A DNA stretch of 64,000 bases from Armatimonadota bacterium (GTDB lineage: Bacteria > Armatimonadota > Chthonomonadetes > Chthonomonadales > Chthonomonadaceae). A program made the translations under genes and the position numbers. Below the pieces are notes generated by a model, which saw only the letters and a list, made by a program, of their open reading frames with translations, ran no database searches and was not told the DNA's origin. The stretch covers positions 155,288 through 219,287 of the forward strand of contig JAGWMJ010000007.1 in the NCBI GenBank assembly GCA_028871815.1, given 5' to 3'. Numbering within the stretch: the first letter of the stretch is position 1; every line of letters starts with the position of its first letter. Positions 35,862 to 45,429 of the stretch are shown here, one piece after another.

Positions 35862-38525
35862 ATGAGTTCACCCGAAGAGACTCCGGACCGATACGACTTT
35901 AACGCTGCGGAGAGCAAATGGCAGGCCCTATGGGAACGGGCCGGCCTCTTCCGGACGCCGGAGGACAGCAGCCGTCCCAAGCTTTATGCGCTCGATTTCT
36001 TCCCGTATCCGTCCGGCGCCGGTATCAGCGTAGGCCACTGCCGCAACTACGTGCCGCTGGATGTATACGCCCGCATGAAGCGGATGGCTGGCTACGACGT
36101 GCTGCACCCCATGGGCTGGGACGCGTTCGGCCAGCCGGCCGAAAACGCGGCGATGCGGCTTCGCGTCAGCCCGCGAGACCTGGTACCGCGTTACGCTGCC
36201 AACTACAAGCACCAACTGAAGCTGATCGGCATCTCGTACGATTGGGATCGTGAAATCAACTCGAGCGATCCTGAATACTATCGCTGGACCCAGTACTTCT
36301 TCCTGCTGCTCTACCGTCGCGGTCTGGCGTACCGGCAGACGGCGCCGATCAACTGGTGCCCCAGCTGCCGGACTGGAATCGCAAACGAGGAGGTTGTAGC
36401 CAACCGCTGCTGGCGATGTGAGTCCCTGGTAGAAAAGCGGCCGATGCCACAGTGGTATTTCAGGATTACCGCCTATGCCGAACGGTTGCTAGACACGCTG
36501 GATGGACTGGCCTGGCCCGAGGGCATTCGCGCCATGCAGCGTGCCTGGATTGGTAAAAGCCAGGGCGCCGAGGTGGTTTTTGGACTGCAGGGGTTGCCGG
36601 AGACACTTTGCGTATTCACAACGCGGCCAGACACCTTGTGGGGCGCCACCTTTATGGTGCTGGCCCCGGAGCACCCGCTTGTTCCGGATTTGACCACAGC
36701 GGACCGCAGTGCAGAAGTGGAGGCATACCGCGACCGTGCGGCAGCGCTGACAGAGATCGATCGACAGAGCACCGAACGGCCAAAAACCGGCGTGTTCACC
36801 GGCTCGTTTGCTGTAAATCCGGTGAACGGAGAGGCGATACCGATCTGGATTGCCGACTACGTGCTGATGGGCTACGGTACTGGAGCCATTATGGCCGTAC
36901 CGGCGCACGATCAACGTGACTTTGAGTTTGCACGGAAGTACGGCATTGAGGTCCGATGGGTCTACCGGACGCCGGAGTCACCGCCGGAAGCTGAGATGGA
37001 GCGTGCGGAGCCTGCCGGTGGGTCGATGGTGGACTTTGGCACTCCAGACCGCCCGTTTCCATTTGCTGGGGCGCCAAATGACAAGGAGACAGTAGGCGCC
37101 GTCATCCGGTGGCTGGAAGACCGACGAATCGGCCACGAGCAGGTGAACTACAGGCTTCGCGACTGGCTGATCTCACGTCAGCGCTATTGGGGCGCGCCGA
37201 TACCGATAATTCACTGCGATGTTTGCGGCGAGGAGCCGGTGCCTGAGGCAGACTTGCCCGTGCTGCTGCCGGACTTGAGCCGCTATGAATCTGGCCTCGG
37301 TGGTGAGTCGCCGTTGGCTAACGTGCCGGAGTTTGTGAACGTGTCGTGCCCCAAGTGTGGAGCGCCTGCACGGCGGGAGACCGATACGATGGCCGGGTTC
37401 GCCTGCTCTTCGTGGTACTTCCTGCGATTCGCCGATCCGCATAACGGCAGTGAACCGTTCTCACAGGAAGCGGTTCGCCGATGGCTTCCCGTGGATCTGT
37501 ACGTTGGTGGCGCCGAGCACGCGGTGATGCACCTGCTGTACGCAAGGTTCTGGACCAAGGTGATTCACGATGCCGGCCTGATAACGTTCGACGAGCCGTT
37601 CACGAGGCTGCGAAATCAGGGCATGCTGCTAGCCCACACGCCTGGCCGTGAGGTGGTGCAGGCGGAGGAGGTGGAGGGTGACGAGGGCGATGCCGGAGAG
37701 CTGATCGAGGATTGGAAGCCACTGAAGCCGGATGAGCTGGCGACCTTTCCACCTGAGAAGGTGCAGTATCGCTGGGTGAAGATGAGCAAGAGCCTCTTCA
37801 ATGTTGTGACGCCCGACGCCATGGCCGAGCAGTACGGCGCAGACAGTCTTCGGCTGTTTGGAATGTTCGCTGCGCCGTTTGAGGATACGGTGAAATGGAA
37901 CGAATCGGGCATTGACGCCATGGCAAAATGGGTTCAGCGTCTGTGGCAGGTCTACCGTGACCTGCTGCCGATTTATACCGCCGATTGGCGCAATCAGCCG
38001 GCTCCATCCGAGCCTGGAGCCCTTGTGTTGCGGCGTTCGCTGCACGCCACGATTCACAAGGTGACTGGAGATATTGAGGAGTTCCGACTCAACACGGCCG
38101 TTGCCGCGTTGATGGGGCTCGTGAATCGGGCGTCGGCTTTCCGAAACGATGTCGCCACGCGGCGTCCATCGGCGGATGAACAGCTTGCGGCCTCCGAATT
38201 CCTGGAGACCCTGCCCTTGTTGATATCACCAGCCGCGCCGCACCTGGCCGACACACTGTGGGAAATGCTGGGCAAAACCGGCTTCACGCTGGAGCAGCCG
38301 TGGCCGGCGTGCGATCCGGCGATGCTGATTCTGGATGCCATCACAGTGGTTGTGCAAGTGAACGGCAAGCTGCGAGCACAGTTGGAGGCCGCACCGGGCA
38401 CGCCGGATGCCGAGCTGCAGGAAATGGCACTGGCAGCGGAGCGGGTACAGCCATGGCTCGAGGGTAAAACTATCCGCCGCGTCATCGTGGTTCCGGACAA
38501 GCTGGTTAACGTGGTCGTCAGTTAA
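35862..38525 (+). CDS. leuS: Leucyl-tRNA synthetase
   Basis: 887 residues from the ATG chosen (a GTG at 35829 is an alternative; neither has a good ribosome binding site). Class I synthetase: LDFFPYPSGAGISVGHCRNY holds a HIGH variant (SVGH), WCPSCRTGIANEEV and CWRCES form the zinc-binding module, TTRPDTLWGATFMVLAPEH and GYGTGAIMAVPAHDQRD mark the editing domain, SRQRYWGAPIPI the return to the catalytic core, and VKMSKSLFN the KMSKS loop. Ends with the C-terminal domain KTIRRVIVVPDKLVNVVV. Charges tRNA-Leu. Confidence 0.97.
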   Translation: MSSPEETPDRYDFNAAESKWQALWERAGLFRTPEDSSRPKLYALDFFPYPSGAGISVGHCRNYVPLDVYARMKRMAGYDVLHPMGWDAFGQPAENAAMRLRVSPRDLVPRYAANYKHQLKLIGISYDWDREINSSDPEYYRWTQYFFLLLYRRGLAYRQTAPINWCPSCRTGIANEEVVANRCWRCESLVEKRPMPQWYFRITAYAERLLDTLDGLAWPEGIRAMQRAWIGKSQGAEVVFGLQGLPETLCVFTTRPDTLWGATFMVLAPEHPLVPDLTTADRSAEVEAYRDRAAALTEIDRQSTERPKTGVFTGSFAVNPVNGEAIPIWIADYVLMGYGTGAIMAVPAHDQRDFEFARKYGIEVRWVYRTPESPPEAEMERAEPAGGSMVDFGTPDRPFPFAGAPNDKETVGAVIRWLEDRRIGHEQVNYRLRDWLISRQRYWGAPIPIIHCDVCGEEPVPEADLPVLLPDLSRYESGLGGESPLANVPEFVNVSCPKCGAPARRETDTMAGFACSSWYFLRFADPHNGSEPFSQEAVRRWLPVDLYVGGAEHAVMHLLYARFWTKVIHDAGLITFDEPFTRLRNQGMLLAHTPGREVVQAEEVEGDEGDAGELIEDWKPLKPDELATFPPEKVQYRWVKMSKSLFNVVTPDAMAEQYGADSLRLFGMFAAPFEDTVKWNESGIDAMAKWVQRLWQVYRDLLPIYTADWRNQPAPSEPGALVLRRSLHATIHKVTGDIEEFRLNTAVAALMGLVNRASAFRNDVATRRPSADEQLAASEFLETLPLLISPAAPHLADTLWEMLGKTGFTLEQPWPACDPAMLILDAITVVVQVNGKLRAQLEAAPGTPDAELQEMALAAERVQPWLEGKTIRRVIVVPDKLVNVVVS

Positions 38526-38538
38526 ACGCACCGACCTG

Positions 38539-39555
38539 TCAGCCGTCGCTCTCCGGCCAGCCGCTCCAGTCGCCGACGTACATAACCTCTTCCTCCAGCG
38601 CCAGGCCGAACTGCTCCAGGACGCGGCGCTTGAGCGTATCGGCAACAGTGCGTACGTCGCCGGCGGTGGCGCCACCGCAGTTCACAATGAAGTTGGCATG
38701 ACGGGCCGAGATTGCTGCGCCGCCAAACCGGAAGCCCTTCATGCCGCACGCCTCTGAAAGCGCCGCGGTTGGAACCTTGTCGGCGGCGCGAGCCTCGGGC
38801 CGGATATTCGGCACCGTTTGCGCCAGCGCATGGTTCACTGAGTTCTTGAAGAAGCTGCCCGCAGAAGACTCCCACGGCTGCGACAAGATGCGCTGAGTCT
38901 GTAACTTCCGCGCTTTTTCGCGGATCGCTTTGTGCGTGGAGGGCAGAAGGCGCATGCGAGCGGACAGCACCACAGGCCGTTCGGCGGCTGAGCGCCGCAA
39001 GCGGCTATCGCGATATCGAAACTCCATCCATGCAGCGGGCCTCCACTGGCGCAAACCCTCATCCACGACCTCGACCTCTTCGACCAGATCGCAAATCTGC
39101 GCCTGGTACGCGCCGGCATTGGAGGCAAGAGCGCCGCCTACCGAACCGGGAATACCAACTGCGTACTCCAGCCCGGAGAGTTCGGCGCGCATCGCCAAAA
39201 GGAAGAGCCTCATCAGGTTGTGACCGGTTTCCACCGTACATCGCCTACCGAGATCGAGGCTGTGGCACCGGTTGTGGATGACAAGCCCTCGTACCCCGCG
39301 ATCGCTGACGCAGATATTGGTGCCCTCACCTAACAGAAAGTAAGGGAGCCGGGCTGACTGCGCCGTCTGCACCAATTCCGCCAATATGTTGCTGTCATCA
39401 ACTTCGGCAAACCAATCGGCCGGACCGCCAACGCGCAGGCTGGTGTGACGGCACATCGGCTCACCGGCGCGCAAAACCGACCGCAGGCGAAGTGGAAGGT
39501 TACGAACGGCCGGGCCCCACTCTTCAGCCACGGTTTGGGCGTCCATCTGCGTCAT
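38539..39555 (-). CDS. murB: UDP-N-acetylenolpyruvoylglucosamine reductase
   Basis: 338 residues. Reduces UDP-GlcNAc-enolpyruvate to UDP-MurNAc with NADPH and FAD in the cytoplasm. FAD site: HTSLRVGGPADWF and LGEGTNICVSDRGVRGLVI; YAVGIPGSVGGALASNAGA, the active Arg in FRYRDSRL, the proton-donor Ser in SSAGSFFKN and the Glu in LEEEVMYVGDW. It is of the type IIa arrangement. Convergent with leuS (13 bases apart). No mur or fts genes surround it. Confidence 0.95.
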   Translation of the reverse strand: MTQMDAQTVAEEWGPAVRNLPLRLRSVLRAGEPMCRHTSLRVGGPADWFAEVDDSNILAELVQTAQSARLPYFLLGEGTNICVSDRGVRGLVIHNRCHSLDLGRRCTVETGHNLMRLFLLAMRAELSGLEYAVGIPGSVGGALASNAGAYQAQICDLVEEVEVVDEGLRQWRPAAWMEFRYRDSRLRRSAAERPVVLSARMRLLPSTHKAIREKARKLQTQRILSQPWESSAGSFFKNSVNHALAQTVPNIRPEARAADKVPTAALSEACGMKGFRFGGAAISARHANFIVNCGGATAGDVRTVADTLKRRVLEQFGLALEEEVMYVGDWSGWPESDG

Positions 39556-39671
39556 GTCGGGTAGTGTAGCACGGTGCGCGGCTTGTGGTCCGGCGCCGTT
39601 TTGGCAGGAAACATCGCAAGGCGGGCGGAATCGCTCAGTCGTGCGAATCGGGTGTGGACAGGATGTACAAG

Positions 39672-40424
39672 ATGAAGCACCTGCGCGCGTTTACACTGAT
39701 CGAGCTTTTAGTAGTTATCGCTATAATTGCCGTATTGGCAGCGATTCTGTTTCCGGTTTTCGGTCAGGCTCGTGAAGCGGCGCGCAAGACCGCGTGCCTC
39801 AGCAATATGCGGCAAATAGGCCTCGCGACGCGCATGTATATGGATGACTACGACAGCACGTTTCCGCAGACGAAACGCACGGACGGCGCGCCCGACGTAG
39901 ACGACGCCGACGGCAGTATCGAAAATCCCGATACCGGCTCCATGTTCGCTATGATCCTTCCGTACACGGGTCATGGCGGCGCCAGCACCGAGGACGTACT
40001 CTACCAGCAGAGACTGTTCGCGTGTCCGGACGATCCGGCGCCATTCGACTCGAACTGCCCGGACGTTATCAACATTGGCGGTCCGCATGTGATCTCGTAC
40101 CTGGTAAACGGCTACTTTGTTTGGGGCATCACCGACGCGGGTGTGGTTTCTCCATCGTCCACGATCCTGTTCGCGGAGCGGCGGAGCGTCGCGGAAGGCA
40201 CGCCTGCAGCGCCACCCTTCTGCGACGACATCTACCACCCATGGTTCTATCCGCCGATCAACCCCGCTGCTCCGGCAGACGAAATGGATGCCTTTACCGG
40301 GGCGATTGCAACGCACCGTCACAACGGCGGCTCAAACTTTGTGTTCACCGACGGCCACGCCGGCTGGAAGGTATGGACGCAAACCTTCGCGCCACCGACG
40401 GTGAATCTCCACAAGCCGTACTGA
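39672..40424 (+). CDS. Type IV prepilin-like protein with H-X9-DG motif
   Basis: 250 residues. [20 protein letters not shown] begins with the prepilin cleavage site, followed by [17 protein letters not shown]. Near the end [16 protein letters not shown] is the intact H-X9-DG element. The mature part has four Cys (FACPDDP, SNCPD, FCDDIY). ATG 39672 preceded by AGGA at eight bases; an ATG three codons earlier is possible. A paralogue of the protein at 33283 but with less than half the sequence in common. Confidence 0.9.
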   Translation: MKHLRAFTLIELLVVIAIIAVLAAILFPVFGQAREAARKTACLSNMRQIGLATRMYMDDYDSTFPQTKRTDGAPDVDDADGSIENPDTGSMFAMILPYTGHGGASTEDVLYQQRLFACPDDPAPFDSNCPDVINIGGPHVISYLVNGYFVWGITDAGVVSPSSTILFAERRSVAEGTPAAPPFCDDIYHPWFYPPINPAAPADEMDAFTGAIATHRHNGGSNFVFTDGHAGWKVWTQTFAPPTVNLHKPY

Positions 40425-40434
40425 ACTTGCGGCC

Positions 40435-41784
40435 TCAGCCAACCAGTGGAAACGGCGCTGTATCGGCGTCGGCAACGCCAAGCAGACGGTAGGCGGCATC
40501 GCGGACCAGCCGTTCGCACTCGGGCGCGAACATTCGCGTGCCGTAGTACCGATATGCAGCCGCCACTTCGTAACCCCCGAGTGGAAACTCTGCCGCCGTG
40601 GGCAGGTAGTTCCAGCAGCCGTTGACATAGCCTAGAACCAGCGCCGGTTCCGGCGACTGTTTGACAAAGTCGAGCTGGTACTGCACAAAAACCTCCGCCG
40701 GTATTCCCAGAATCCTGATTCCACCTACGTGGAAGCACTGCAGTTCAATCGGCTGCTGTGTGGCTTCCGAGACCATCGCATCACGAGCCCACTGACGGCG
40801 GGCATCGGCGTGCAGAATGCGCCCAACATTGCCGTTCTTGCGTTCATCCGTCAGGGTTTGGTCCCACTGCGCCTCTTCGGCGCGCAACTCCTCCAAAGGT
40901 GGCGCCGGCAGCAGCGGCAGGTTCACCACCTCGCACCGTGCCTCCAGACTCTCTCCGGCGCGCACATGGGCTGCCCATCGGGCAGCATGGGCGGCATTCG
41001 CAACCCGTGCACCGTACTCTGCCACCTGTTCCCACGTGCCGCGCGGATGCGGGTTGATATCGCCACAGCAGCCCTGCAGCGCGATCGCCATGGCATCTTG
41101 CCTCCTGCCGGCCTCCACGGCTTCGGTATCCAGCCTTTGGCGCAGCGCTGAGACTGCGGCGCCGGGCCACTCTGCCGAGATTGCAAGGTTATCGCCGCCC
41201 ATCGTGGTTGGGTGGCAAGCGTGTAGAAACGCTACCGCGATCGCATTTCCTTCCGGCGTGTTGATGCACACGCACTGCACGGCGCCGTCCACCGATCCGG
41301 CGAGATTGACACCGGGCGAACCGCGCTGCGGGTCACGGTTCCTGCGGTTGACGCCGATCTGCACGGAGGCGTCACCATAGGTGATTCGAGCGGGCTGCAG
41401 GCGCATCGCAGCCAGTTGCGCCGTTGACACCAGTTTCCGGCAGAGCATCTGGACGTATGGCTCATCGCGTACGCCCATCGCGCGGTAACTCTGCGTAAGC
41501 GGCCCGGCATGCGTGTGCGTGCAGTGCAGCATCACGTTTTCCAGTGGCACGCACAGCTTCTCTCCGACGCCGGTGCGAACCGCATGCACCAGGTCCTGAT
41601 CCAACGTGATGAGGTCGGCAACCAGAAGCACCAGGCGGCAGCAGCCGTTATCCAGCACCAGCGCGCGAGCAAAGAGGGGGTCGTGCACGTCGCGCGCGCC
41701 TTCCGAACGGAAGCCATATCCGCCCATCCAGACGCCCAGGGGCGGCGTGATGTCAACCTCGGCTACGCCGGCATACAAAGGCAT
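40435..41784 (-). CDS. Neutral/alkaline ceramidase-like protein, second copy in the operon
   Basis: 449 residues, no signal peptide. N-terminal neutral-ceramidase signature GVAEVDITPPLGVWMGGYG, LFARALVLDNG, LVADLITLD, the zinc His motif HCTHTHAGP, a second His region HACHPTTMGGDN and GCCGDINPHPRG. These proteins are metal-dependent amidases; many short members lack the C-terminal Ig domain as here and act on unknown amides. Fourth gene of an operon with an SDR, another member of the same family and a class III aminotransferase, 36 bases after the latter. Confidence 0.87.
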   Translation of the reverse strand: MPLYAGVAEVDITPPLGVWMGGYGFRSEGARDVHDPLFARALVLDNGCCRLVLLVADLITLDQDLVHAVRTGVGEKLCVPLENVMLHCTHTHAGPLTQSYRAMGVRDEPYVQMLCRKLVSTAQLAAMRLQPARITYGDASVQIGVNRRNRDPQRGSPGVNLAGSVDGAVQCVCINTPEGNAIAVAFLHACHPTTMGGDNLAISAEWPGAAVSALRQRLDTEAVEAGRRQDAMAIALQGCCGDINPHPRGTWEQVAEYGARVANAAHAARWAAHVRAGESLEARCEVVNLPLLPAPPLEELRAEEAQWDQTLTDERKNGNVGRILHADARRQWARDAMVSEATQQPIELQCFHVGGIRILGIPAEVFVQYQLDFVKQSPEPALVLGYVNGCWNYLPTAAEFPLGGYEVAAAYRYYGTRMFAPECERLVRDAAYRLLGVADADTAPFPLVG

Positions 41785-41820
41785 CCGAACCTCCTCAATC
41801 CGCGGCGTCGTACTGGGGCA

Positions 41821-43158
41821 TCAGACGGGCAGCGCCTCCATCGCCCTCGCTGCCTCCTTAACCGCCAGATCGATGTGATACTCCGAGTGTGCGGTGCTTA
41901 TGCTGCTCTGCTTGGTGGCGACTGGGAAGTGGAACACTCCTGCGTCGATCAGCCGACGACGGTACTCCACGTCGGCGGCAAAGTTGTGATGCAGAAGGAT
42001 ATCGTGCCAATCCACGGGCAGATGGTCCATGAAATAGAGGCAGTACGCCGACCCTTGGCGCGCTACAGTTGCTGTTAGGCCAAGATCAGAGGCCGCGGCC
42101 TCGAGCCCAGCCTGCATTCGAGCGCCGAGAGAATCGAGTCTTGGATAGAGGCTGAATTCGTCGCGCTGCAGGAGTCGCATGGTGGCAATCGCCGCAGCCA
42201 TAGGCGCAGGATGCCCATTATAGGTGCCGCCGATCAGTACGCGATCGGCGACATCCGGCGCGGCGAATCTTTCCATTACCGTGCGCGAGCCTGCTACAGC
42301 TCCCAGGGCATAGCCGTTGGCGATGGCTTTGCCAAACACCGAGAGGTCCGGGCTGAGCATCTCGATGGATTGCCATCCGCCCAACGCATGGCGGAAGCCG
42401 GTCTTGATCTCGTCGAGAATGAAAAGCGCACCCGCATCACGGCACATGTTCTGCAGGCCGGCCAGGTAGCCGGGCTGCGGCTTGATGATGCCGACGTTTT
42501 GCAGGATCGGTTCGGTAATGACGGCTGCGACCGGATACTTCTCGAGCATCAGTCGGGCCGAATCCAAATCGTTGAAGTTGATCGGATGTACCGTTTCAGC
42601 CACGCCGGCCGCCACACCCGCCGTCATCGGCAGGTACGGATACTCCCCTGGCGATACGCGTGGGCCCAGTTCCGAAAGCGGAGTCATCACATTGCAGGCA
42701 ACATGATCGTGCCAGCCGTTGTAGCCGCCCTGCATCACCACGATATGGCTGCGGCCCGTCACGGCTCGGGCCAGCCGGAGAGCATGGTAGGTGGCCTCAG
42801 AACCGCTGGTGGTGAACTGCACCTGCTCGGCCGTACGCACGCACTGGAGAAACAGTTCGGCGGCGTCCACTTCCATCGGCGTGACGCCTGCACCGGCGAG
42901 CGGCGCCCGATCCGTAATGGCCGCGACCACCGCCTCATCGACTTCGGTGTTCGCGTGACCCAGCAGAAAGGGAGCGAACGCCGCATGAAAATCGAGGTAG
43001 CGGCGCCCATCGGCATCCCACATGTAAGGGCCGTGAGCGCGTGTAAATGCCAGCTCCGGCTGCATCCGGCGGTTATACGAAACGGTGCCGCCCGGCAAGC
43101 TCTCCGCCGCGCGTGCCGCAATGTATGCCGAGCCGGTGATGGGTGGCTTCAAAGTCAT
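41821..43158 (-). CDS. Class III aminotransferase (glutamate-1-semialdehyde aminomutase-like)
   Basis: 445 residues. SYNRRMQPELAFTRAHGPYMW and DADGRRYLDFHAAFAPFLLGH are typical of the HemL-like group; TTSGSEATYHALRLAR binds PLP phosphate, FILDEIKTGFR holds the Asp contacting the pyridine N, and LSVFGKAIANGYALGAVAG holds the PLP Lys. TYNGHPAPMAAA and SSISTAHSEYHID follow. Cytoplasmic. The HemL role is unlikely given the operon; it probably transaminates an amine or amino sugar made or released by the ceramidase-like neighbours. The ATG overlaps the upstream stop (ATGA). Confidence 0.87.
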   Translation of the reverse strand: MTLKPPITGSAYIAARAAESLPGGTVSYNRRMQPELAFTRAHGPYMWDADGRRYLDFHAAFAPFLLGHANTEVDEAVVAAITDRAPLAGAGVTPMEVDAAELFLQCVRTAEQVQFTTSGSEATYHALRLARAVTGRSHIVVMQGGYNGWHDHVACNVMTPLSELGPRVSPGEYPYLPMTAGVAAGVAETVHPINFNDLDSARLMLEKYPVAAVITEPILQNVGIIKPQPGYLAGLQNMCRDAGALFILDEIKTGFRHALGGWQSIEMLSPDLSVFGKAIANGYALGAVAGSRTVMERFAAPDVADRVLIGGTYNGHPAPMAAAIATMRLLQRDEFSLYPRLDSLGARMQAGLEAAASDLGLTATVARQGSAYCLYFMDHLPVDWHDILLHHNFAADVEYRRRLIDAGVFHFPVATKQSSISTAHSEYHIDLAVKEAARAMEALPV

Positions 43159-44540
43159 GATACGGGAAACAGCTCCTCGATGGTGTCGCCGGCCGCTTCC
43201 GTCACCGCCTCCAGACAGCCTGGAGCGTACGGAGTTTGCCATGCCTGATAGAGGTTACCGGCCCACGCTTCTTTCGGCGGCAGATAGCCGATATGGCCGT
43301 TTGCAACGTTCACTACCATGATGGCCAGGCGCGGAAATCTGCGGCGCAGGCTCTGCTGGAGAGCAGAGTAGGCTTCGTTTGGCTGAGCGACGAGAGCGGC
43401 GTCGCCAACGCGCCACACCCAGAGCGGGCAGCTATAGGCGTCGCCGTCTCCCACCGATTGCCGCACCAGAGCGCGTCTCTCCCGGCGCTCTCTTGCCGCC
43501 GCAACCGCAGACGGATCGTCATCGGTGGGCTCCGGCGGATCGGATGACGCATTGAGGGCAAGCCGTACCATGACCTTCCGGCAAACCAGCGTGGATGACG
43601 GCTGCGTCGGAGTTTCACGCCACAGCGCGAGCGGCGCGCCCGATTCCTGCACGCGGTCAAACTCCAGCCCGGTTCGGGCCGGCAGCATTCCTTCCAGTGC
43701 CGATAGTACCGCGAAACCCAGCTGCCGTCCGCCCGACTCGGCCACAGCCGGCTCAGAGCAGTACTGACGGCGCGGCGCGAGCTCGCCGGAGGCGCCTTGC
43801 AAGAACAGGCAGGGCGCACCACCCGTGTGCCGCTCCACCAGGTGGCGCATCGCACCAACGAAGTCCGGTGAGATCAGTTGGTTTTCGGCAGCCAGTGTGG
43901 TCGGATGGCATGCGTAGTTCACCAGTGTAGCCATCGTGGTTCCGTTGGAACCGGTAATCCGGCCCACCAGGAGCGTATTGTCGGCTGCGACCCCGGGATG
44001 GAAGCCACACACCATGCGGTTAGCTGCCGGATCGGGCAAATCGCGGTTGCAGGCGAGGTCGCAGGCGCCGCTGCCCCAGGTGATGGTGCATGGCTTGGCG
44101 GCGGCCATAGCCGTGCGCACGGTGCTGATCGCCAGGTCTCTAAGCCGTTCAATATAGGCCGGCACGCGGTCGCCGCCGGGCCGATTGGCTGCCGCTGCTC
44201 GTGAAATCGTTGGACCGGCGTGGGTGTGACTGAGCGCCATTACGACCGAATCGGGCGAGAGGCCGTGCGCGAACAACAGCCCACCGCGCACAAACCATTC
44301 ATCAGATGTCTCACGCCACCAGCCAAGATCGGCAGTGAGCAGTACGCGGGCTGGGCCGCGCTGCGACGGCCGCAGCACTAATGCCGCCAACTGCAGCGGC
44401 TGGTGCACTCCGGAAGCCACGTCGTGTTGCGCGGCGCCCCAGTTGCGGGCGTAGATGCCGACGGGCGGCGTAATATCCGTGACGGCCACGCCGGCCCAGC
44501 CGGCCCACGATGGCTCAACGTACCGGTAGTCGGAGTTCAC
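43155..44540 (-). CDS. Neutral/alkaline ceramidase-like protein, first copy in the operon
   Basis: 461 residues, GTG start overlapping the stop of the SDR gene (GTGA). AGVAVTDITPPVGIYARNWG, LLTADLGWW, MALSHTHAGPTISR and YACHPTTLAAEN are the family blocks; the middle QGASGELAPRRQY replaces the usual GDVSPN region. Only distantly similar to the copy at 40435, so the two probably act on different substrates or form a pair. No signal peptide. Confidence 0.85.
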   Translation of the reverse strand: MNSDYRYVEPSWAGWAGVAVTDITPPVGIYARNWGAAQHDVASGVHQPLQLAALVLRPSQRGPARVLLTADLGWWRETSDEWFVRGGLLFAHGLSPDSVVMALSHTHAGPTISRAAAANRPGGDRVPAYIERLRDLAISTVRTAMAAAKPCTITWGSGACDLACNRDLPDPAANRMVCGFHPGVAADNTLLVGRITGSNGTTMATLVNYACHPTTLAAENQLISPDFVGAMRHLVERHTGGAPCLFLQGASGELAPRRQYCSEPAVAESGGRQLGFAVLSALEGMLPARTGLEFDRVQESGAPLALWRETPTQPSSTLVCRKVMVRLALNASSDPPEPTDDDPSAVAAARERRERRALVRQSVGDGDAYSCPLWVWRVGDAALVAQPNEAYSALQQSLRRRFPRLAIMVVNVANGHIGYLPPKEAWAGNLYQAWQTPYAPGCLEAVTEAAGDTIEELFPVS

Positions 44541-45316
44541 CGAGCCGCTCCGGCCGGCGTCATCAGGCTCAGCCCACCATCCATCAGCAGTACGCTGCCG
44601 GTGCAGTTCCGCGATGAATCACTGCACAGCCAGATCACAGCGTCAGCCACTTCATCCGGCTCGATCAACCTGCGCAGTGGTGTGCGGGCCGCGGCGGCAT
44701 CACGGAGACCGGGATCCTCACGAAAAAGCTGTGCGCTCAATCCAGCATCCACGTAGCCCGGCGCCACTTCATTGACCAGAATGCCGGCAGGCGCAAGCTG
44801 CAGTGCGAGGCACTGCGCCATCATGCGCAAGCCAGCCTTGGCCGTCGAGTATGCGATTATCTGCGGATGTGGCGCGTGGGCAGCCCAGCTCCCAACGAAT
44901 ACGATTCGGCCCGGCGTCCCGCATGCCGTCATCTTACGAGCCGCCGATGCAGCCAGGAAGTAGGCGCCGTTGAGGTTGACGGCAAGTTCGCGCTGCCACT
45001 GCTGAGCCGTCATCTCCAGGGCCGGGACGCGTGTTACTATGGCGGCATTTGGCACAACATAGCTTGGGCATCCGAACTGCGACTCCAGATCGTTGAGCCA
45101 TACATCGACAGCGGCGGCGTCGGAGACATCCACCTGGGCGTAATGAAACGAGCCCGCTGAGCCAAGTTCGGCCAGTAACGGCGCCGCACTTTCCGGCGGT
45201 GCAAGGTCGCACACTGCAACACGACAGCCGGCGCGGCAGAAGGCACGTACAATCGCCTGCCCGATGTCGCCCAAACCGCCGCTGATGACAGCCACGGAGC
45301 CCTGACCAGGTTGCAT
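44537..45316 (-). CDS. Short-chain dehydrogenase/reductase
   Basis: 259 residues. Cofactor site VISGGLGDIGQAIV, acidic CDLAPP suggests NAD(H), NAAIV, and the catalytic Ser in VFVGSWAAHAP with YSTAK (Tyr-x3-Lys). VAPGYVDAGLS follows. First gene of the four-gene operon; no good ribosome binding site precedes the ATG. Likely oxidises an alcohol to the carbonyl used by the aminotransferase, which is inference from gene order. Confidence 0.9.
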   Translation of the reverse strand: MQPGQGSVAVISGGLGDIGQAIVRAFCRAGCRVAVCDLAPPESAAPLLAELGSAGSFHYAQVDVSDAAAVDVWLNDLESQFGCPSYVVPNAAIVTRVPALEMTAQQWQRELAVNLNGAYFLAASAARKMTACGTPGRIVFVGSWAAHAPHPQIIAYSTAKAGLRMMAQCLALQLAPAGILVNEVAPGYVDAGLSAQLFREDPGLRDAAAARTPLRRLIEPDEVADAVIWLCSDSSRNCTGSVLLMDGGLSLMTPAGAAR

Positions 45317-45386
45317 GTTGACTTTATCCGATCACGTACCAGCAGCCTACTCGGTAATCGCCGGCATCGCAGCCGACGCGCAAAGG

Positions 45387-45392
45387 TATAAT
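45387..45392 (+). promoter_or_regulatory. Candidate -10 of moeA
   Basis: A perfect TATAAT about 38 bases before the moeA ATG. No matching -35 hexamer is found at the normal distance, so this is only a candidate. Confidence 0.35.
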
Positions 45393-45429
45393 CCGCGCTG
45401 CGGGCCGCAAGGCGGAAAGCGAGGACAGC

